Program-made: the position numbers and the translations under genes
Assembly (NCBI GenBank): GCA_905234005.1
Contig: CAJOFW010000035.1
Location: 5,982 to 34,900, forward strand
DNA from: an uncultured Oscillospiraceae bacterium
Lineage (GTDB): Bacteria > Bacillota > Clostridia > Oscillospirales > Oscillospiraceae
DNA: 28,919 bases
Direction of reading: 5' to 3'
Notes under the pieces: model-generated
The model's database searches: none
What the model was told of the DNA's origin: nothing
The model's input: only the letters and a program-made list of their open reading frames with translations
Shown here: positions 7,923 through 15,317 of the stretch, one piece after another
Layout of the letters: every line of letters starts with the position of its first letter
Position numbering within the stretch: position 1 is the first letter of the stretch

Positions 7923-8795
7923 TCATGCCGTCTGATTTATAAGCTCCTCATAGCTTTTATTTACATCCCACTGAGCCACATGCGATTGATACATTGCTTT
8001 TGTTTCCTCGCTGGGCATTTCCATATAATCGTCTCCGTAGCTTATTCTCAGATAATCCTCCACATTGCTGGGCACAGCCAGTTTAACCTTCTCAAACGGA
8101 ACATACCTCGGCTCTCCGAAGTAAGATGTCGGATAAAAACTATTCGTGTATTTCGTCTTGCAAAAGACGTGAGCCTGATCGTCTGACGGATTCTTATTAT
8201 ACTTAAAAACCTCTTTCATAAGCAGTTTTTTTATCGGCCCTCGTACGACTGCCCTGGCTACAGCCATTTCTATGGCCTTCTTTTTTGAATCAGCATGGTA
8301 ATTAGTCTGTGTTACCGCTTTCGCTCTGAGCAGCCCCGCTGCATAATACTGAATTTTCCGCTTCAAACCTTCAGGCGCGGCATTGGTCAGGCACATGATA
8401 TCTATAAATATACCCTGATGAACGTCCCGCCCTTTGTGTACCTCCTCAAGATATGCCGTCCCGTTCATCCTTAACTTGGCAAAAAAATATGGCAGCTCTT
8501 TTGTATTCATTGCCTGATAATAGAATCTGTCGGTGTCCAGATCCGTTTCACACGCAACCGCAAATCTATTAAAATTCTCGTAGTCCATGAAGATGTCCAT
8601 GTCATCATCCCATGGAATAAATCCGCCATGTCTCATTGCGCCGAGAGCTGACCCGCCCATAAGATAGTAAGTGATGTTATGGCTCCTGCAGAACTCGTCA
8701 ATATATACCATTATTTCAAGGATTTTATCCTGTAACTGCAGGATTCCATATGTGTCTTCAATATCATTTCTAACATATTTATATGTGTTTATCAT
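7923..8795 (-). CDS. LicD-family phosphotransferase
   Basis: Protein of 290 residues of the LicD/fukutin family, which moves phosphocholine or related phospho-groups onto cell-surface glycans such as teichoic acids or capsule. The diagnostic nucleotidyltransferase-like motif is present at about 47-67: GGSALGAMRHGGFIPWDDDM followed by D, including the metal-binding aspartates. Later family features are FAKLRMNGTAY and the FIDIMCL segment. Base composition is markedly more AT-rich than all neighbours and codon choice follows that, so horizontal acquisition is likely. It stands alone: no choline-uptake or cytidylyltransferase (LicABC) genes and no glycosyltransferase adjoin it, so the transferred group is unknown. 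The start is ATG 8795. Confidence 0.9.
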   Translation of the reverse strand: MINTYKYVRNDIEDTYGILQLQDKILEIMVYIDEFCRSHNITYYLMGGSALGAMRHGGFIPWDDDMDIFMDYENFNRFAVACETDLDTDRFYYQAMNTKELPYFFAKLRMNGTAYLEEVHKGRDVHQGIFIDIMCLTNAAPEGLKRKIQYYAAGLLRAKAVTQTNYHADSKKKAIEMAVARAVVRGPIKKLLMKEVFKYNKNPSDDQAHVFCKTKYTNSFYPTSYFGEPRYVPFEKVKLAVPSNVEDYLRISYGDDYMEMPSEETKAMYQSHVAQWDVNKSYEELINQTA

Positions 8796-9202
8796 AATTC
8801 AGCCTTTCTCGTAAAATAGCCGAGCCTGTTTCATCCGTATGATCGAGATATATCAGCCGGCGGCCGACACCGGCATAATTCTTCTGATACTGTAACTGTT
8901 CAGAATCCCCCGCCGCCTCGCAAAGCTTGCGCCCGCAGGCGCTTGCTCCCACGTCATTGTTTGCCGGAAACCGCGCTTTTCGGCAAAAAACCTTCAGACG
9001 AGCCTCTCGCGCCGACCAAACCCGGCACAGCCGGATGCGATAAGCGCGAGTAACGCTGTTCAGCACCCGGCGGGTGCTGAACAGTTACAACGACTTTATC
9101 AACATGAAGCCGGACGAAGCGGCCGGAAATCGAAATCCCGGTACCGGCGGGCACGCCATAACCGCATACCTGCTCTGTAAAGGGCGCTCCGCAGAGACGG
9201 TT
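8796..9202. other. 407-bp intergenic region, no convincing gene
   Basis: Short frames exist on both strands but none has family features or an RBS. It contains a GTAACTGTTCAG arm at about 8893-8904 and a full hairpin with the same arms at 9050-9088, so the interval is bounded by inverted copies. A minus-strand frame reading YQKNYAGVGRRLIYLDHTDE just upstream of licD has moderate coding character and could be the tail of a lost gene. Confidence 0.4.
9050..9088. repeat. Hairpin of the GTAACTRTTCAG family
   Basis: Left arm GTAACgcTGTTCAGCACCC, right arm GGGTGCTGAACAGTTAC, loop GGC, with a two-base bulge. The outer arm matches the hairpin at 6693-6736 and a single arm near 8893. It lies downstream of rhaD on the minus strand, so it could also act as its terminator, though no U-tract is present. 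Confidence 0.65.
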
Positions 9203-10015
9203 TTACGAGAGGTACCCCTCCCTGGCCCGCACGCCGAAGTGGGCCTCCAGCTCGTGCATCTGCTCGTCGGTGATCGTGTTGAGGCGGGGCAGATGGGCGA
9301 TCTTCATGTATATCTCCGCCGCCTTCTCCGCCGTCTCGATCAGGCCGAACGTCTCGTCGAGGTCGGCGCCGGCGCCGTAGATGCCGTGCTGCGACCAGAC
9401 GACAAGGCGGGCGGTCTTCATCTTCTCCGCCGTGGCGACGCCGATCTCGTTCGTGCCGCAGAGCATCCACGGCAGGACGTTCACGCCGTCCGGGAAGACA
9501 ACGATGCATTCGGTGCACATCTGCCAGAGCGTGCGTGTAAACTGCACCTCGTCGAGGTCGTGCACATACGTCATGGCCAGCAGGTTCGTCGGGTGGCAGT
9601 GCATGACGACGCGGTTATCGGGATTGACGGAGAGCCTCGCGGCGTGGCTCATCATGTGGGCGGGAAACTCCGACGTGAATTTGCCGCCGTCGGCGTAGCC
9701 CCAGAGAAGCTCCGCCGTCTCGCCGCCGTCCTTCAGGCGGACGATGCCGAGGTTCACGTCCGGCGCGTACTGCACGTTTTTGAAGTATTTGCCCGTGCCG
9801 GTCACGAGGAAGTATTTCCCCTCCAGCTCCGGCGCGGAAAAGCCCGTGGGGATGGTGCGGAGAACCTTGTCGATGTCCAGGTATTTTTTGACCTGCTTCT
9901 TCTCCAGCAGGAGGCTGATGTTGCCGCCGTTTCGCTCGTCCCAGCCGTGGGCGTACATATTCGTCGTCGTGCGGATCATCTCCGTCATGAACGGAGCGGT
10001 CAGAATGTCCTTCAT
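9203..10015 (-). CDS. rhaD: Rhamnulose-1-phosphate aldolase
   Basis: Cytoplasmic zinc-dependent class II aldolase of 270 residues (E. coli RhaD is 274) that splits L-rhamnulose 1-phosphate into dihydroxyacetone phosphate and L-lactaldehyde, the last step of the pathway encoded here. Family marks are NMYAHGWDERNGGNISLLL near the N-terminus, the zinc ligands in VVMHCHPTNLLA and VVWSQHGIYGAG, and LNTITDEQMHELEAHF at the end. The start ATG at 10015 overlaps the rhaA stop by 4 bases (ATGA), which indicates translational coupling; the longer open frame to 10111 only reads through the end of rhaA. Third gene of the rhaB-rhaA-rhaD operon. Confidence 0.95.
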   Translation of the reverse strand: MKDILTAPFMTEMIRTTTNMYAHGWDERNGGNISLLLEKKQVKKYLDIDKVLRTIPTGFSAPELEGKYFLVTGTGKYFKNVQYAPDVNLGIVRLKDGGETAELLWGYADGGKFTSEFPAHMMSHAARLSVNPDNRVVMHCHPTNLLAMTYVHDLDEVQFTRTLWQMCTECIVVFPDGVNVLPWMLCGTNEIGVATAEKMKTARLVVWSQHGIYGAGADLDETFGLIETAEKAAEIYMKIAHLPRLNTITDEQMHELEAHFGVRAREGYLS

Positions 10016-11268
10016 GCTCTCGCCTCCAGAACTTCCTTTTCGTAGGCCGTGATGTCGGCGTACCATGCCCCGTCGACAGGCTTGCCGCAGCGGCGGCAGT
10101 ATTCGTCCCACACGTCGCCGAACGGGGCCGTCTTCAGCGCCTCCTGCGCCACCATGAGCCGTGTGAAATCGCCGCCGTCCTGCATCGCCTTCAAATCGTC
10201 GTTCGGCTGCAGCAGCGCGAACAGCAGCGCCTTCTGCACGTTGCGGTAGCCCGTGACCCAGGCGGCAATGCGGTTGATGGACGCGTCGAAGTAGTCGAGG
10301 GCGATGTTGACCCGTCCGTCGAGGCCGCCGCAGCGGACGATCTCACGGGCGATCTCCCTCGTCTCGTCGTCGAACAGCACGACGTGGTCACTGTCCCAGC
10401 GGATGGGGCGGGTGACGTGCAGCGCGATCTCCGGGAAGAACGCCAGCAGCGCCGGGATCTTGTCGGAGACGACCTCGGTCGGGTGGTAGTGGCCGTTGTC
10501 CATCAGGGGGATGCATTTGTCCCGGTTGTACGCGGCGTAGGACAGCGCGAACTCGGCGCTGCCGACCGTGTACGCCTCCACGCCGATGCCGAACACCTTC
10601 GACTCGATGCACGGCTTGACCTTCGCAAAATCGTACGGCTCGGACAAAATCGCGTCGATGGATTCCCGATACCGCACACGCGGCCCCATGCGGTCGGCGG
10701 GGACGTCCTTGAAGCCGTCGCCCGTCCAGATGTTCATGACGCAGGGCTTGCCCAGCTCCTCGGCGAGGTAGCTCGAGATGCGGATGGACGCCCTGCCGTG
10801 GTCGATCCAGAACCGCCGCGTCTCCTCGTTCGGACTCGACAGCGTCAGCGGGTCGCATTTCGGATGGGAGAAGAACGTCGGGTTAAAGTCGCAGCCGAGG
10901 CCCCGGGCCTTGCAGAAATCGACCCACTTTTGAAAGTGCTTCGGCTCGAGCCTGTCCCGGTCGGCCCATTCGCCGTCCTCGAATATGGCGTAGCTTGCGT
11001 GCAGGTTCATCTTCGGCGTGCCGGGGATCAGCGACAGCACCTTGTCGATGTCCGCCATCAGCTCGTCCGGCGTCCGGGCGCGGCCGGGATAATTGCCGGT
11101 CGTCTGGATGCCGCCGGTCAGCGGCTTCGACGGATCGGTATCGAAGCCGCGCACGTCGTCGCCCTGCCAGCAGTGCAGCGAGACGGGAACCGTTCTCAGC
11201 TTCTCCATGGCCGCCTCGGTATCGACGCCGAGGGCGGCGTATTTTGCCTTTGCTTCCGTGTAGCTCAT
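10012..11268 (-). CDS. rhaA: L-rhamnose isomerase
   Basis: Cytoplasmic metal-dependent isomerase of 418 residues (E. coli 419) converting L-rhamnose to L-rhamnulose. Characteristic segments are PVSLHCWQGDDVRGFD, the GGIQTTGNYPGRAR loop, CDFNPTFFSHP, the metal-site regions MDNGHYHPTEVVSDK and RWDSDHVVLFDDE, and NIALDYFDASINRIAAWVTG. GGAGG lies just upstream of ATG 11268. It follows rhaB after 80 bases that contain a small CCTCCCC/GGGGAGG inverted repeat, and its stop overlaps the rhaD start. All expected active-site regions are present and the length is normal. Confidence 0.97.
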   Translation of the reverse strand: MSYTEAKAKYAALGVDTEAAMEKLRTVPVSLHCWQGDDVRGFDTDPSKPLTGGIQTTGNYPGRARTPDELMADIDKVLSLIPGTPKMNLHASYAIFEDGEWADRDRLEPKHFQKWVDFCKARGLGCDFNPTFFSHPKCDPLTLSSPNEETRRFWIDHGRASIRISSYLAEELGKPCVMNIWTGDGFKDVPADRMGPRVRYRESIDAILSEPYDFAKVKPCIESKVFGIGVEAYTVGSAEFALSYAAYNRDKCIPLMDNGHYHPTEVVSDKIPALLAFFPEIALHVTRPIRWDSDHVVLFDDETREIAREIVRCGGLDGRVNIALDYFDASINRIAAWVTGYRNVQKALLFALLQPNDDLKAMQDGGDFTRLMVAQEALKTAPFGDVWDEYCRRCGKPVDGAWYADITAYEKEVLEARA

Positions 11269-11348
11269 GATTGTAATCCTCCGGCCCTTCGGCCAACCTC
11301 CCCGGCGGGGAGGGTAATCAGCGGGTGTGTCGCCGCGATGCGCCGCCT

Positions 11349-12623
11349 TCAGCGGGGCCGGGCCATCTGGATTTTCAGGTTTCCGAGCGCCGTCGCCTCG
11401 ATGGGCATGGCGATGACCTGCTTTCCGATCGCATACGCGGCCATGCGGTTCAAAAGCTCGTTTTTCGCGCCGCCGCCGACGACGTAGATCTTTTCATACG
11501 TCGTGCCGGTGTTGCGCTCCAGCTCCTCGACGGCCTGCTTATAGCTCAGCGCGAGGCTCATGTACGCGCAGCGGAAGTAATCGCCGTCGGACGCCGGTTT
11601 GACCTTGAGCCGTTCGTCAAACGCATCCTTCATGCTCTCCGGCGCGAGGAAGCCGGGGTCGGAGGCGTCCACGGTCTCCCCGTAGGTGCTCTGCCCGGCC
11701 TCGCGGACGATCTCGGCGAAATCCTTGTGCGGGCACAGCTCGTCCCTGAGCCGGTTCACGAGCCACATGCCCATGATGTTCTTCTGGTAGCGGTTGTAGC
11801 CGACGCCGCCCTCGTTCGACCAGTTTGACTCCATGCTCTCCGGCGTCGTGATGGGCTTTTCGGTCTTGACGCCGAGAAGCGACCATGTGCCGCTGGAGAT
11901 GTACGGGTGGTTGCCGTCCATCGGGATACCCTCGACGGCGGAGGCGGTGTCATGCGACGCGCAGAGCACGCAGGGGATGTTCAGGTATTGGCCGACGACC
12001 GTGCCCGGCCGGGAGAGCCTTCCGAAGAGGCGCTCCGGCAGACCGAGGGCGCGGACGATGTCCATGTCGTATTCGCCGGTCCCGGCGCTGACGAGGCCGC
12101 CGGTCGTGGCGTTTGTGTACTCGTGGGCCTTCACGCCGCTGAGCTTGTACAAGAGGTACTCGGGCAGCATCAGAAAATCCGTGACGCCCTCGAGCCGTCC
12201 CTCGACCATATCGGCGTATAGCTGATAGACCGTGTTGAACGGCTGGTACTGGATGCCCGTGCGGCGGTACAGCTCGGCGAAGGGCATTTTCCCGTGCACC
12301 TGCGGTATCACCGCCTCGGTGCGGTCGTCCCGGTAGGCGAAGCAGGGCAGAACCTCCTGATCGCCGCGCATCAGAACGTAGTCCACGCCCCAGGTGTCGA
12401 TGGAGAGGCTGCGGATATCGTCGAATATGGCTCTGGCCGCGTCGATGCCCGTTTTGACATGGAACAGGAGTCCGTCCACATCCCACGCCAGATGGCCGCC
12501 CCTGTCCCGCACCTGGTTCGGGAAGCGGTAGACCTCCTTCGTTTTGATCTCGCCGCCCTCCATCCAGCCGACGATGTGCCGGCCGGAGGACGCGCCGATA
12601 TCGATCGCAAGACAGCTTTTCAT
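11349..12623 (-). CDS. rhaB: Rhamnulokinase
   Basis: FGGY-family sugar kinase of 424 residues that phosphorylates L-rhamnulose to L-rhamnulose 1-phosphate. The N-terminal phosphate-binding motif is AIDIGASSGRHIVG; LSIDTWGVDYVLM is the substrate-side strand; the second ATPase half contains CASHDTASAVEGIP and the adenosine motif YVVGGGAKNELLNRMAA; it ends in IEATALGNLKIQM. E. coli RhaB is longer (489), but this shorter form ends just after the last conserved motif and looks complete. First gene of the rha operon. No rhamnose transporter, mutarotase or AraC-type regulator is within the window. A GAGG motif precedes the ATG; I find no convincing promoter in the 75 bases up to the DtxR-type gene. 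Confidence 0.95.
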   Translation of the reverse strand: MKSCLAIDIGASSGRHIVGWMEGGEIKTKEVYRFPNQVRDRGGHLAWDVDGLLFHVKTGIDAARAIFDDIRSLSIDTWGVDYVLMRGDQEVLPCFAYRDDRTEAVIPQVHGKMPFAELYRRTGIQYQPFNTVYQLYADMVEGRLEGVTDFLMLPEYLLYKLSGVKAHEYTNATTGGLVSAGTGEYDMDIVRALGLPERLFGRLSRPGTVVGQYLNIPCVLCASHDTASAVEGIPMDGNHPYISSGTWSLLGVKTEKPITTPESMESNWSNEGGVGYNRYQKNIMGMWLVNRLRDELCPHKDFAEIVREAGQSTYGETVDASDPGFLAPESMKDAFDERLKVKPASDGDYFRCAYMSLALSYKQAVEELERNTGTTYEKIYVVGGGAKNELLNRMAAYAIGKQVIAMPIEATALGNLKIQMARPR

Positions 12624-12698
12624 GCTCGTAATCCTCGCTTATTGATGACAGCACGGATGGGTGTTGGTTCGTATGGACGCTTACACGGCGGATGCGGT

Positions 12699-13079
12699 TT
12701 ATGAACCGTTCGCCTGCGATTTTTCCCACATGGCCTTGATCAGGGCGAAGCTCTCGTCGCTCAGGTCGTGCTCGACCTTGCAGGCGTCCTTCTCCGCCTG
12801 CTGCCGCTCCACGCCGAGGGAGATCAGGATCGCCTCGAGCGTGCGGTGCCGGTCGTATATGCGCTCGGCAATGGCCCGGCCCGACTCCGTGAGCCGCAGG
12901 TGCTTGTCCTCGTCCATCGTCAGATAGCCGGCCGCGCAGAGATTCTTGACCGCCACGCTGATGCTGGGCTTGGAATAGCCGAGCCGGTTCACGATGTCGA
13001 TCGAGCGAACCATGCCCTTTTCCTTCTCGGTCATCAGAACGGCTTCCAGATAGTCCTCGCCGGATTCATATATCGCCAT
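12699..13079 (-). CDS. DtxR/MntR-family metal-dependent regulator
   Basis: Small DNA-binding regulator of 126 residues. An N-terminal winged helix (ESGEDYLEAVLMTEKEKG, then VNRLGYSKPSISVAVKNL as recognition helix, and DKHLRLTESG as wing) is followed by the dimerisation/metal-binding helices (AERIYDRHRTLEAILISLGV ... CKVEHDLSDESF). Members sense Mn2+ or Fe2+ and repress uptake genes. There is no C-terminal SH3 domain, as in MntR. A well-formed promoter (13145-13173) drives it. It lies 75 bases upstream of rhaB on the same strand and diverges from the rubrerythrin gene, so a link to metal and peroxide stress is natural, while the rhamnose operon may receive read-through (inference). Confidence 0.88.
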   Translation of the reverse strand: MAIYESGEDYLEAVLMTEKEKGMVRSIDIVNRLGYSKPSISVAVKNLCAAGYLTMDEDKHLRLTESGRAIAERIYDRHRTLEAILISLGVERQQAEKDACKVEHDLSDESFALIKAMWEKSQANGS

Positions 13080-13144
13080 TCGATTCGCCTCCTAACGCGG
13101 GATATTGATGCGCCGCCGCAGACAAACCGCCGACGGATAACCGT

Positions 13145-13173
13145 ATTATACTATGTTTGAAGCCGCACGTCAA
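13145..13173 (-). promoter_or_regulatory. SigA promoter for the DtxR-type gene
   Basis: On the minus strand TTGACG (13173-13168), 17-base spacer, TATAAT (13150-13145). Near consensus. Confidence 0.8.
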
Positions 13174-13194
13174 ATCAATGTCGCGCCGAATTGC

Positions 13195-13222
13195 TTGACA
13201 TTAGACAATTTTGTGTTATGAT
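13195..13222 (+). promoter_or_regulatory. SigA promoter for rubrerythrin
   Basis: Perfect TTGACA at 13195-13200, 16-base spacer, TATGAT at 13217-13222. The spacer contains ACAATTTTGT, a short inverted repeat (ACAA/TTGT) that could be an operator, for example for the divergently encoded DtxR-type regulator; this last point is a guess. Confidence 0.8.
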
Positions 13223-13287
13223 GTAGACGATGGGGAGTATGTCCCCTGTCCGTGTGTGAAAAATGATTACCAGGAGGTTTAACAATT

Positions 13288-13830
13288 ATGGCTAAATGGG
13301 TATGCTCCGTATGCGGATATGTCCACGAGGGCGACACGCCCCCCGAATCCTGCCCCGTCTGCAAGGTGCCCGCCGAGAAGTTCGTCAAGCAGGGCGATGA
13401 AATGAGCTGGGCCGCCGAGCACGTCGTCGGCGTCGCCAAGGGCGCGCCGGAGGACATCATCGCCGATCTGCGCTCCAACTTCGAGGGCGAGTGCTCCGAG
13501 GTCGGCATGTATCTCGCCATGAGCCGCGTGGCCTATCGCGAGGGCTATCCCGAAATCGGCGAGTACTGGAAGACCGCCGCGTTCGAGGAGGCCGAGCACG
13601 CCGCGAAGTTCGCCGAGCTGCTGGGCGAGGTTCTGACCGACTCCACGAAGAAGAACCTCGAAATGCGCGTCGAGGCCGAGTGCGGCGCGACCGCCGGCAA
13701 GACCGATCTCGCCAAACGCGCCAAGGCGCTGAATCTGGACGCCATCCACGACACCGTCCACGAAATGGCCCGTGACGAGGCCCGCCACGGCAAGGCGTTC
13801 GCCGGTCTGCTGAAGCGCTACTTCGGCTGA
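13288..13830 (+). CDS. Rubrerythrin with N-terminal rubredoxin domain (reverse rubrerythrin type)
   Basis: Oxidative-stress diiron protein of 180 residues. The rubredoxin-like Fe(Cys)4 site is at the N-terminus (WVCSVCGYVHEG and PESCPVCKVPAEKF), before the four-helix diiron domain with the ligand motifs NFEGECSEVGMY, EEAEHAAKF, RVEAECGAT and ARDEARHGKAF. In classical rubrerythrin the rubredoxin is C-terminal; this order is that of reverse rubrerythrins, which act as NADH-linked H2O2 reductases in clostridia. A strong promoter and AGGAGG with a 10-base spacing indicate high expression. It is monocistronic, with a terminator right after it, and divergent from the metal regulator. Confidence 0.95.
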   Translation: MAKWVCSVCGYVHEGDTPPESCPVCKVPAEKFVKQGDEMSWAAEHVVGVAKGAPEDIIADLRSNFEGECSEVGMYLAMSRVAYREGYPEIGEYWKTAAFEEAEHAAKFAELLGEVLTDSTKKNLEMRVEAECGATAGKTDLAKRAKALNLDAIHDTVHEMARDEARHGKAFAGLLKRYFG

Positions 13831-13857
13831 GCCGCCGCGCCGTCATCACCGTCTTTC

Positions 13858-13893
13858 CGGGAGGGTGGGGAGATATCCCCGCCCTCCCCTTTT
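13858..13893 (+). terminator. Terminator after rubrerythrin
   Basis: GGGAGGGTGGGG pairs with CCCCGCCCTCCC around AGATAT, followed by CTTTT. Confidence 0.9.
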
Positions 13894-13920
13894 GCGGCGC
13901 ATGGGCGCCCGACAGCCGTT

Positions 13921-13954
13921 CTATCTTGACGGTCGTGCTATCTTGACAGTCGTG
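13921..13954. repeat. 17-bp tandem duplication next to a -10 box
   Basis: CTATCTTGACGGTCGTG is followed immediately by CTATCTTGACAGTCGTG (one mismatch). Right after it, TGATATAAT (13954-13961 region) forms an extended -10. The two TTGAC motifs sit 7 and 24 bases from that -10, neither the usual distance. Confidence 0.8.
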
Positions 13955-13961
13955 ATATAAT
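13953..13961 (+). promoter_or_regulatory. Possible extended -10 promoter for lepB
   Basis: TGATATAAT fits the extended -10 pattern TGnTATAAT. A transcript from here would cross repeat copy C before reaching the signal peptidase gene. Confidence 0.45.
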
Positions 13962-13968
13962 GATGCTT

Positions 13969-14064
13969 GATACTGTTCTCAAATTAAAAGATTTGTTTCG
14001 TTACCGGGCGCAAAGCCTTGGAAACGCAATCTTTTCGAAGCGAATACAAAGTTCTTTTTGATAC
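13969..14064 (+). repeat. Interspersed repeat copy C (short form)
   Basis: GATACTGTTCTCAAATTAAA at the left, then CGTTACCGGGCGCAAAGCC, CTTTTCGAAGCGAATACAAA and TTCTTTTTGATAC at the right. No second hairpin arm follows. It faces copy D across the signal peptidase gene in inverted orientation. Confidence 0.9.
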
Positions 14065-14091
14065 TTTCCATTCGGAGGGAGGCGGCGCGAC

Positions 14092-14688
14092 GTGAAAAAC
14101 GGCCGCACCGGCGCCCGCGGAAGGCGGGCGCTGACAACGGAACAGATCGAGGGCGTCGTCGCGATGCAGCGCCGCAAAAAAATCGCCTCGCGCAGGGTGT
14201 GGATCACGGTCTGCGCCGCCGTCGCCGTCCTGTCGCTGCTGGCGCTCGCGGCGGTGACGCTGCTGCCCGTGCTGCGGATCGGCGGCTCGTCGATGAGCCC
14301 CGCGCTCGAGGCGGGCGATCTGTGTCTGATCAGGCAGACCGACGATTTTGAGCCGGGCGAGCTCTGCGCCTTCTACCGGCACGATAAAATCCTCGTCAAA
14401 CGCGTTATCGCCCGGTCGGGCGACTGGGTGGACATCCTCGAGGACGGCACCGTGACCGTGAACGGCGAGGCGATCGACGAGCCGTATGTCACCGTGCCCG
14501 CAAAAGGCGCGTGCGACATCGACCTGCCGTATCAGGTGCCGGAGGCGCGTCTTTTCGTGCTGGGCGACCGCCGGGATATATCCCTCGACTCCCGCAGCGG
14601 CGAGATCGGCTGCGTCGCGGAGGAACAGATCGTCGGCAAGGTCACCTTCCGCCTCTGGCCGCTCGGCTCCTTCGGTCGGGTAAGCTGA
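14092..14688 (+). CDS. lepB: Signal peptidase I
   Basis: Type I (S26) signal peptidase of 198 residues that removes signal peptides from secreted proteins at the outer face of the membrane. A basic N-terminal tail of about 35 residues is followed by one membrane segment (about 36-60). Catalytic serine S67 is in GGSSMSPAL, the general-base lysine K103 in ILVKRVIARSGD, and box E is VLGDRRDISLDSR, where the usual N/S-S-x-D-S-R order is kept. The start is GTG 14092 with GGAGG upstream; the first codons overlap no other gene. The TGA stop is fused to the hairpin of repeat copy D. In many Firmicutes lepB lies beside rplS, as here. Confidence 0.92.
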   Translation: MKNGRTGARGRRALTTEQIEGVVAMQRRKKIASRRVWITVCAAVAVLSLLALAAVTLLPVLRIGGSSMSPALEAGDLCLIRQTDDFEPGELCAFYRHDKILVKRVIARSGDWVDILEDGTVTVNGEAIDEPYVTVPAKGACDIDLPYQVPEARLFVLGDRRDISLDSRSGEIGCVAEEQIVGKVTFRLWPLGSFGRVS

Positions 14689-14804
14689 ACCTTTTTCTTG
14701 AAAGAAAAAGGTTCAAAAAGAACTTTGTATTCGCTTCGAAAAGACTGCGTCTCCAAGGCTTTGCGCCCGGTAACGAAACAAAACTATTAATTGGAGAACA
14801 GTAT
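14687..14804 (-). repeat. Interspersed repeat copy D, full length (118 nt)
   Basis: The hairpin GAACCTTTTTCTT/AAGAAAAAGGTTC (14687-14714) comes first, then AAAAAGAACTTTGTATTCGC, CTTTGCGCCCGGTAACG and GGAGAACAGTAT. The AAGGTTC arm can also pair with the following GAACTTT, so two exclusive hairpins are possible. It begins at the second base of the lepB stop codon. Confidence 0.9.
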
Positions 14805-14840
14805 GAATCCGACTGCTGACCGCGGCCGCGCAAAAAGTGC

Positions 14841-14869
14841 TTGCATCCGCCGGCGGAATGTGGTATTAT
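14841..14869 (+). promoter_or_regulatory. Promoter of rplS
   Basis: TTGCAT at 14841-14846, 17-base spacer, TATTAT at 14864-14869. The transcript would carry a leader of about 90 bases with a perfect GGACGCG-TGAG-CGCGTCC hairpin at 14906-14923. Confidence 0.65.
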
Positions 14870-14968
14870 ATGCAGGCTATGTAAAACCGGGCGGTCCTAT
14901 GCCGCGGACGCGTGAGCGCGTCCCCATGAACGCGGTACGAACGCCTTTGATTCAGAAAGGGAAAAACC

Positions 14969-15310
14969 ATGGATCTCATCGGCGCACTGACCCAGCAGTA
15001 CATGAAGCCCGAGCTGCCCGCGATGAACGTCGGCGACACCGTCCGTGTCACCGTCCGCATCAAGGAGGGCAACCGCGAGCGCAACCAGGCGTTCGAGGGC
15101 GTCATCATCGCCAAGAAGCACGGCGGCATCAACGAGACGATCACCGTCCGCCGCATCTCCTACGGCGTGGGCTGCGAGAAGGTCTTCCCCGTCCACTCCC
15201 CCACGATCGTATCGGTCGATACAGTCCGCCGCGGCAAGGTTCGCCGCGCAAAGCTGTACTACCTGCGCGACCGCGTGGGCAAGGCGGCCAAGGTCAAGGA
15301 AAGACTGTAA
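14969..15310 (+). CDS. rplS: 50S ribosomal protein L19
   Basis: Ribosomal protein of 113 residues, normal length for bL19, located at the interface of the large and small subunits. Family signatures are PAMNVGDTVRVTVRIKEGNR, QAFEGVIIAKKHGG, the classic TVRRISYGVGCEKVFPVHSP and the basic C-terminus RAKLYYLRDRVGKAAKVKE. AAAGGG precedes ATG 14969. It has its own promoter and terminator, so it is expressed separately from lepB. The usual partners trmD and rimM are not in the window. Confidence 0.98.
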   Translation: MDLIGALTQQYMKPELPAMNVGDTVRVTVRIKEGNRERNQAFEGVIIAKKHGGINETITVRRISYGVGCEKVFPVHSPTIVSVDTVRRGKVRRAKLYYLRDRVGKAAKVKERL

Positions 15311-15317
15311 TCCCCGT

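Noticed and set aside
8779..9066. Minus-strand 95-codon frame upstream of licD
   Set aside because: Its last part has some coding character, but there is no RBS, no family match and it overlaps the licD start; noted only as a possible remnant.
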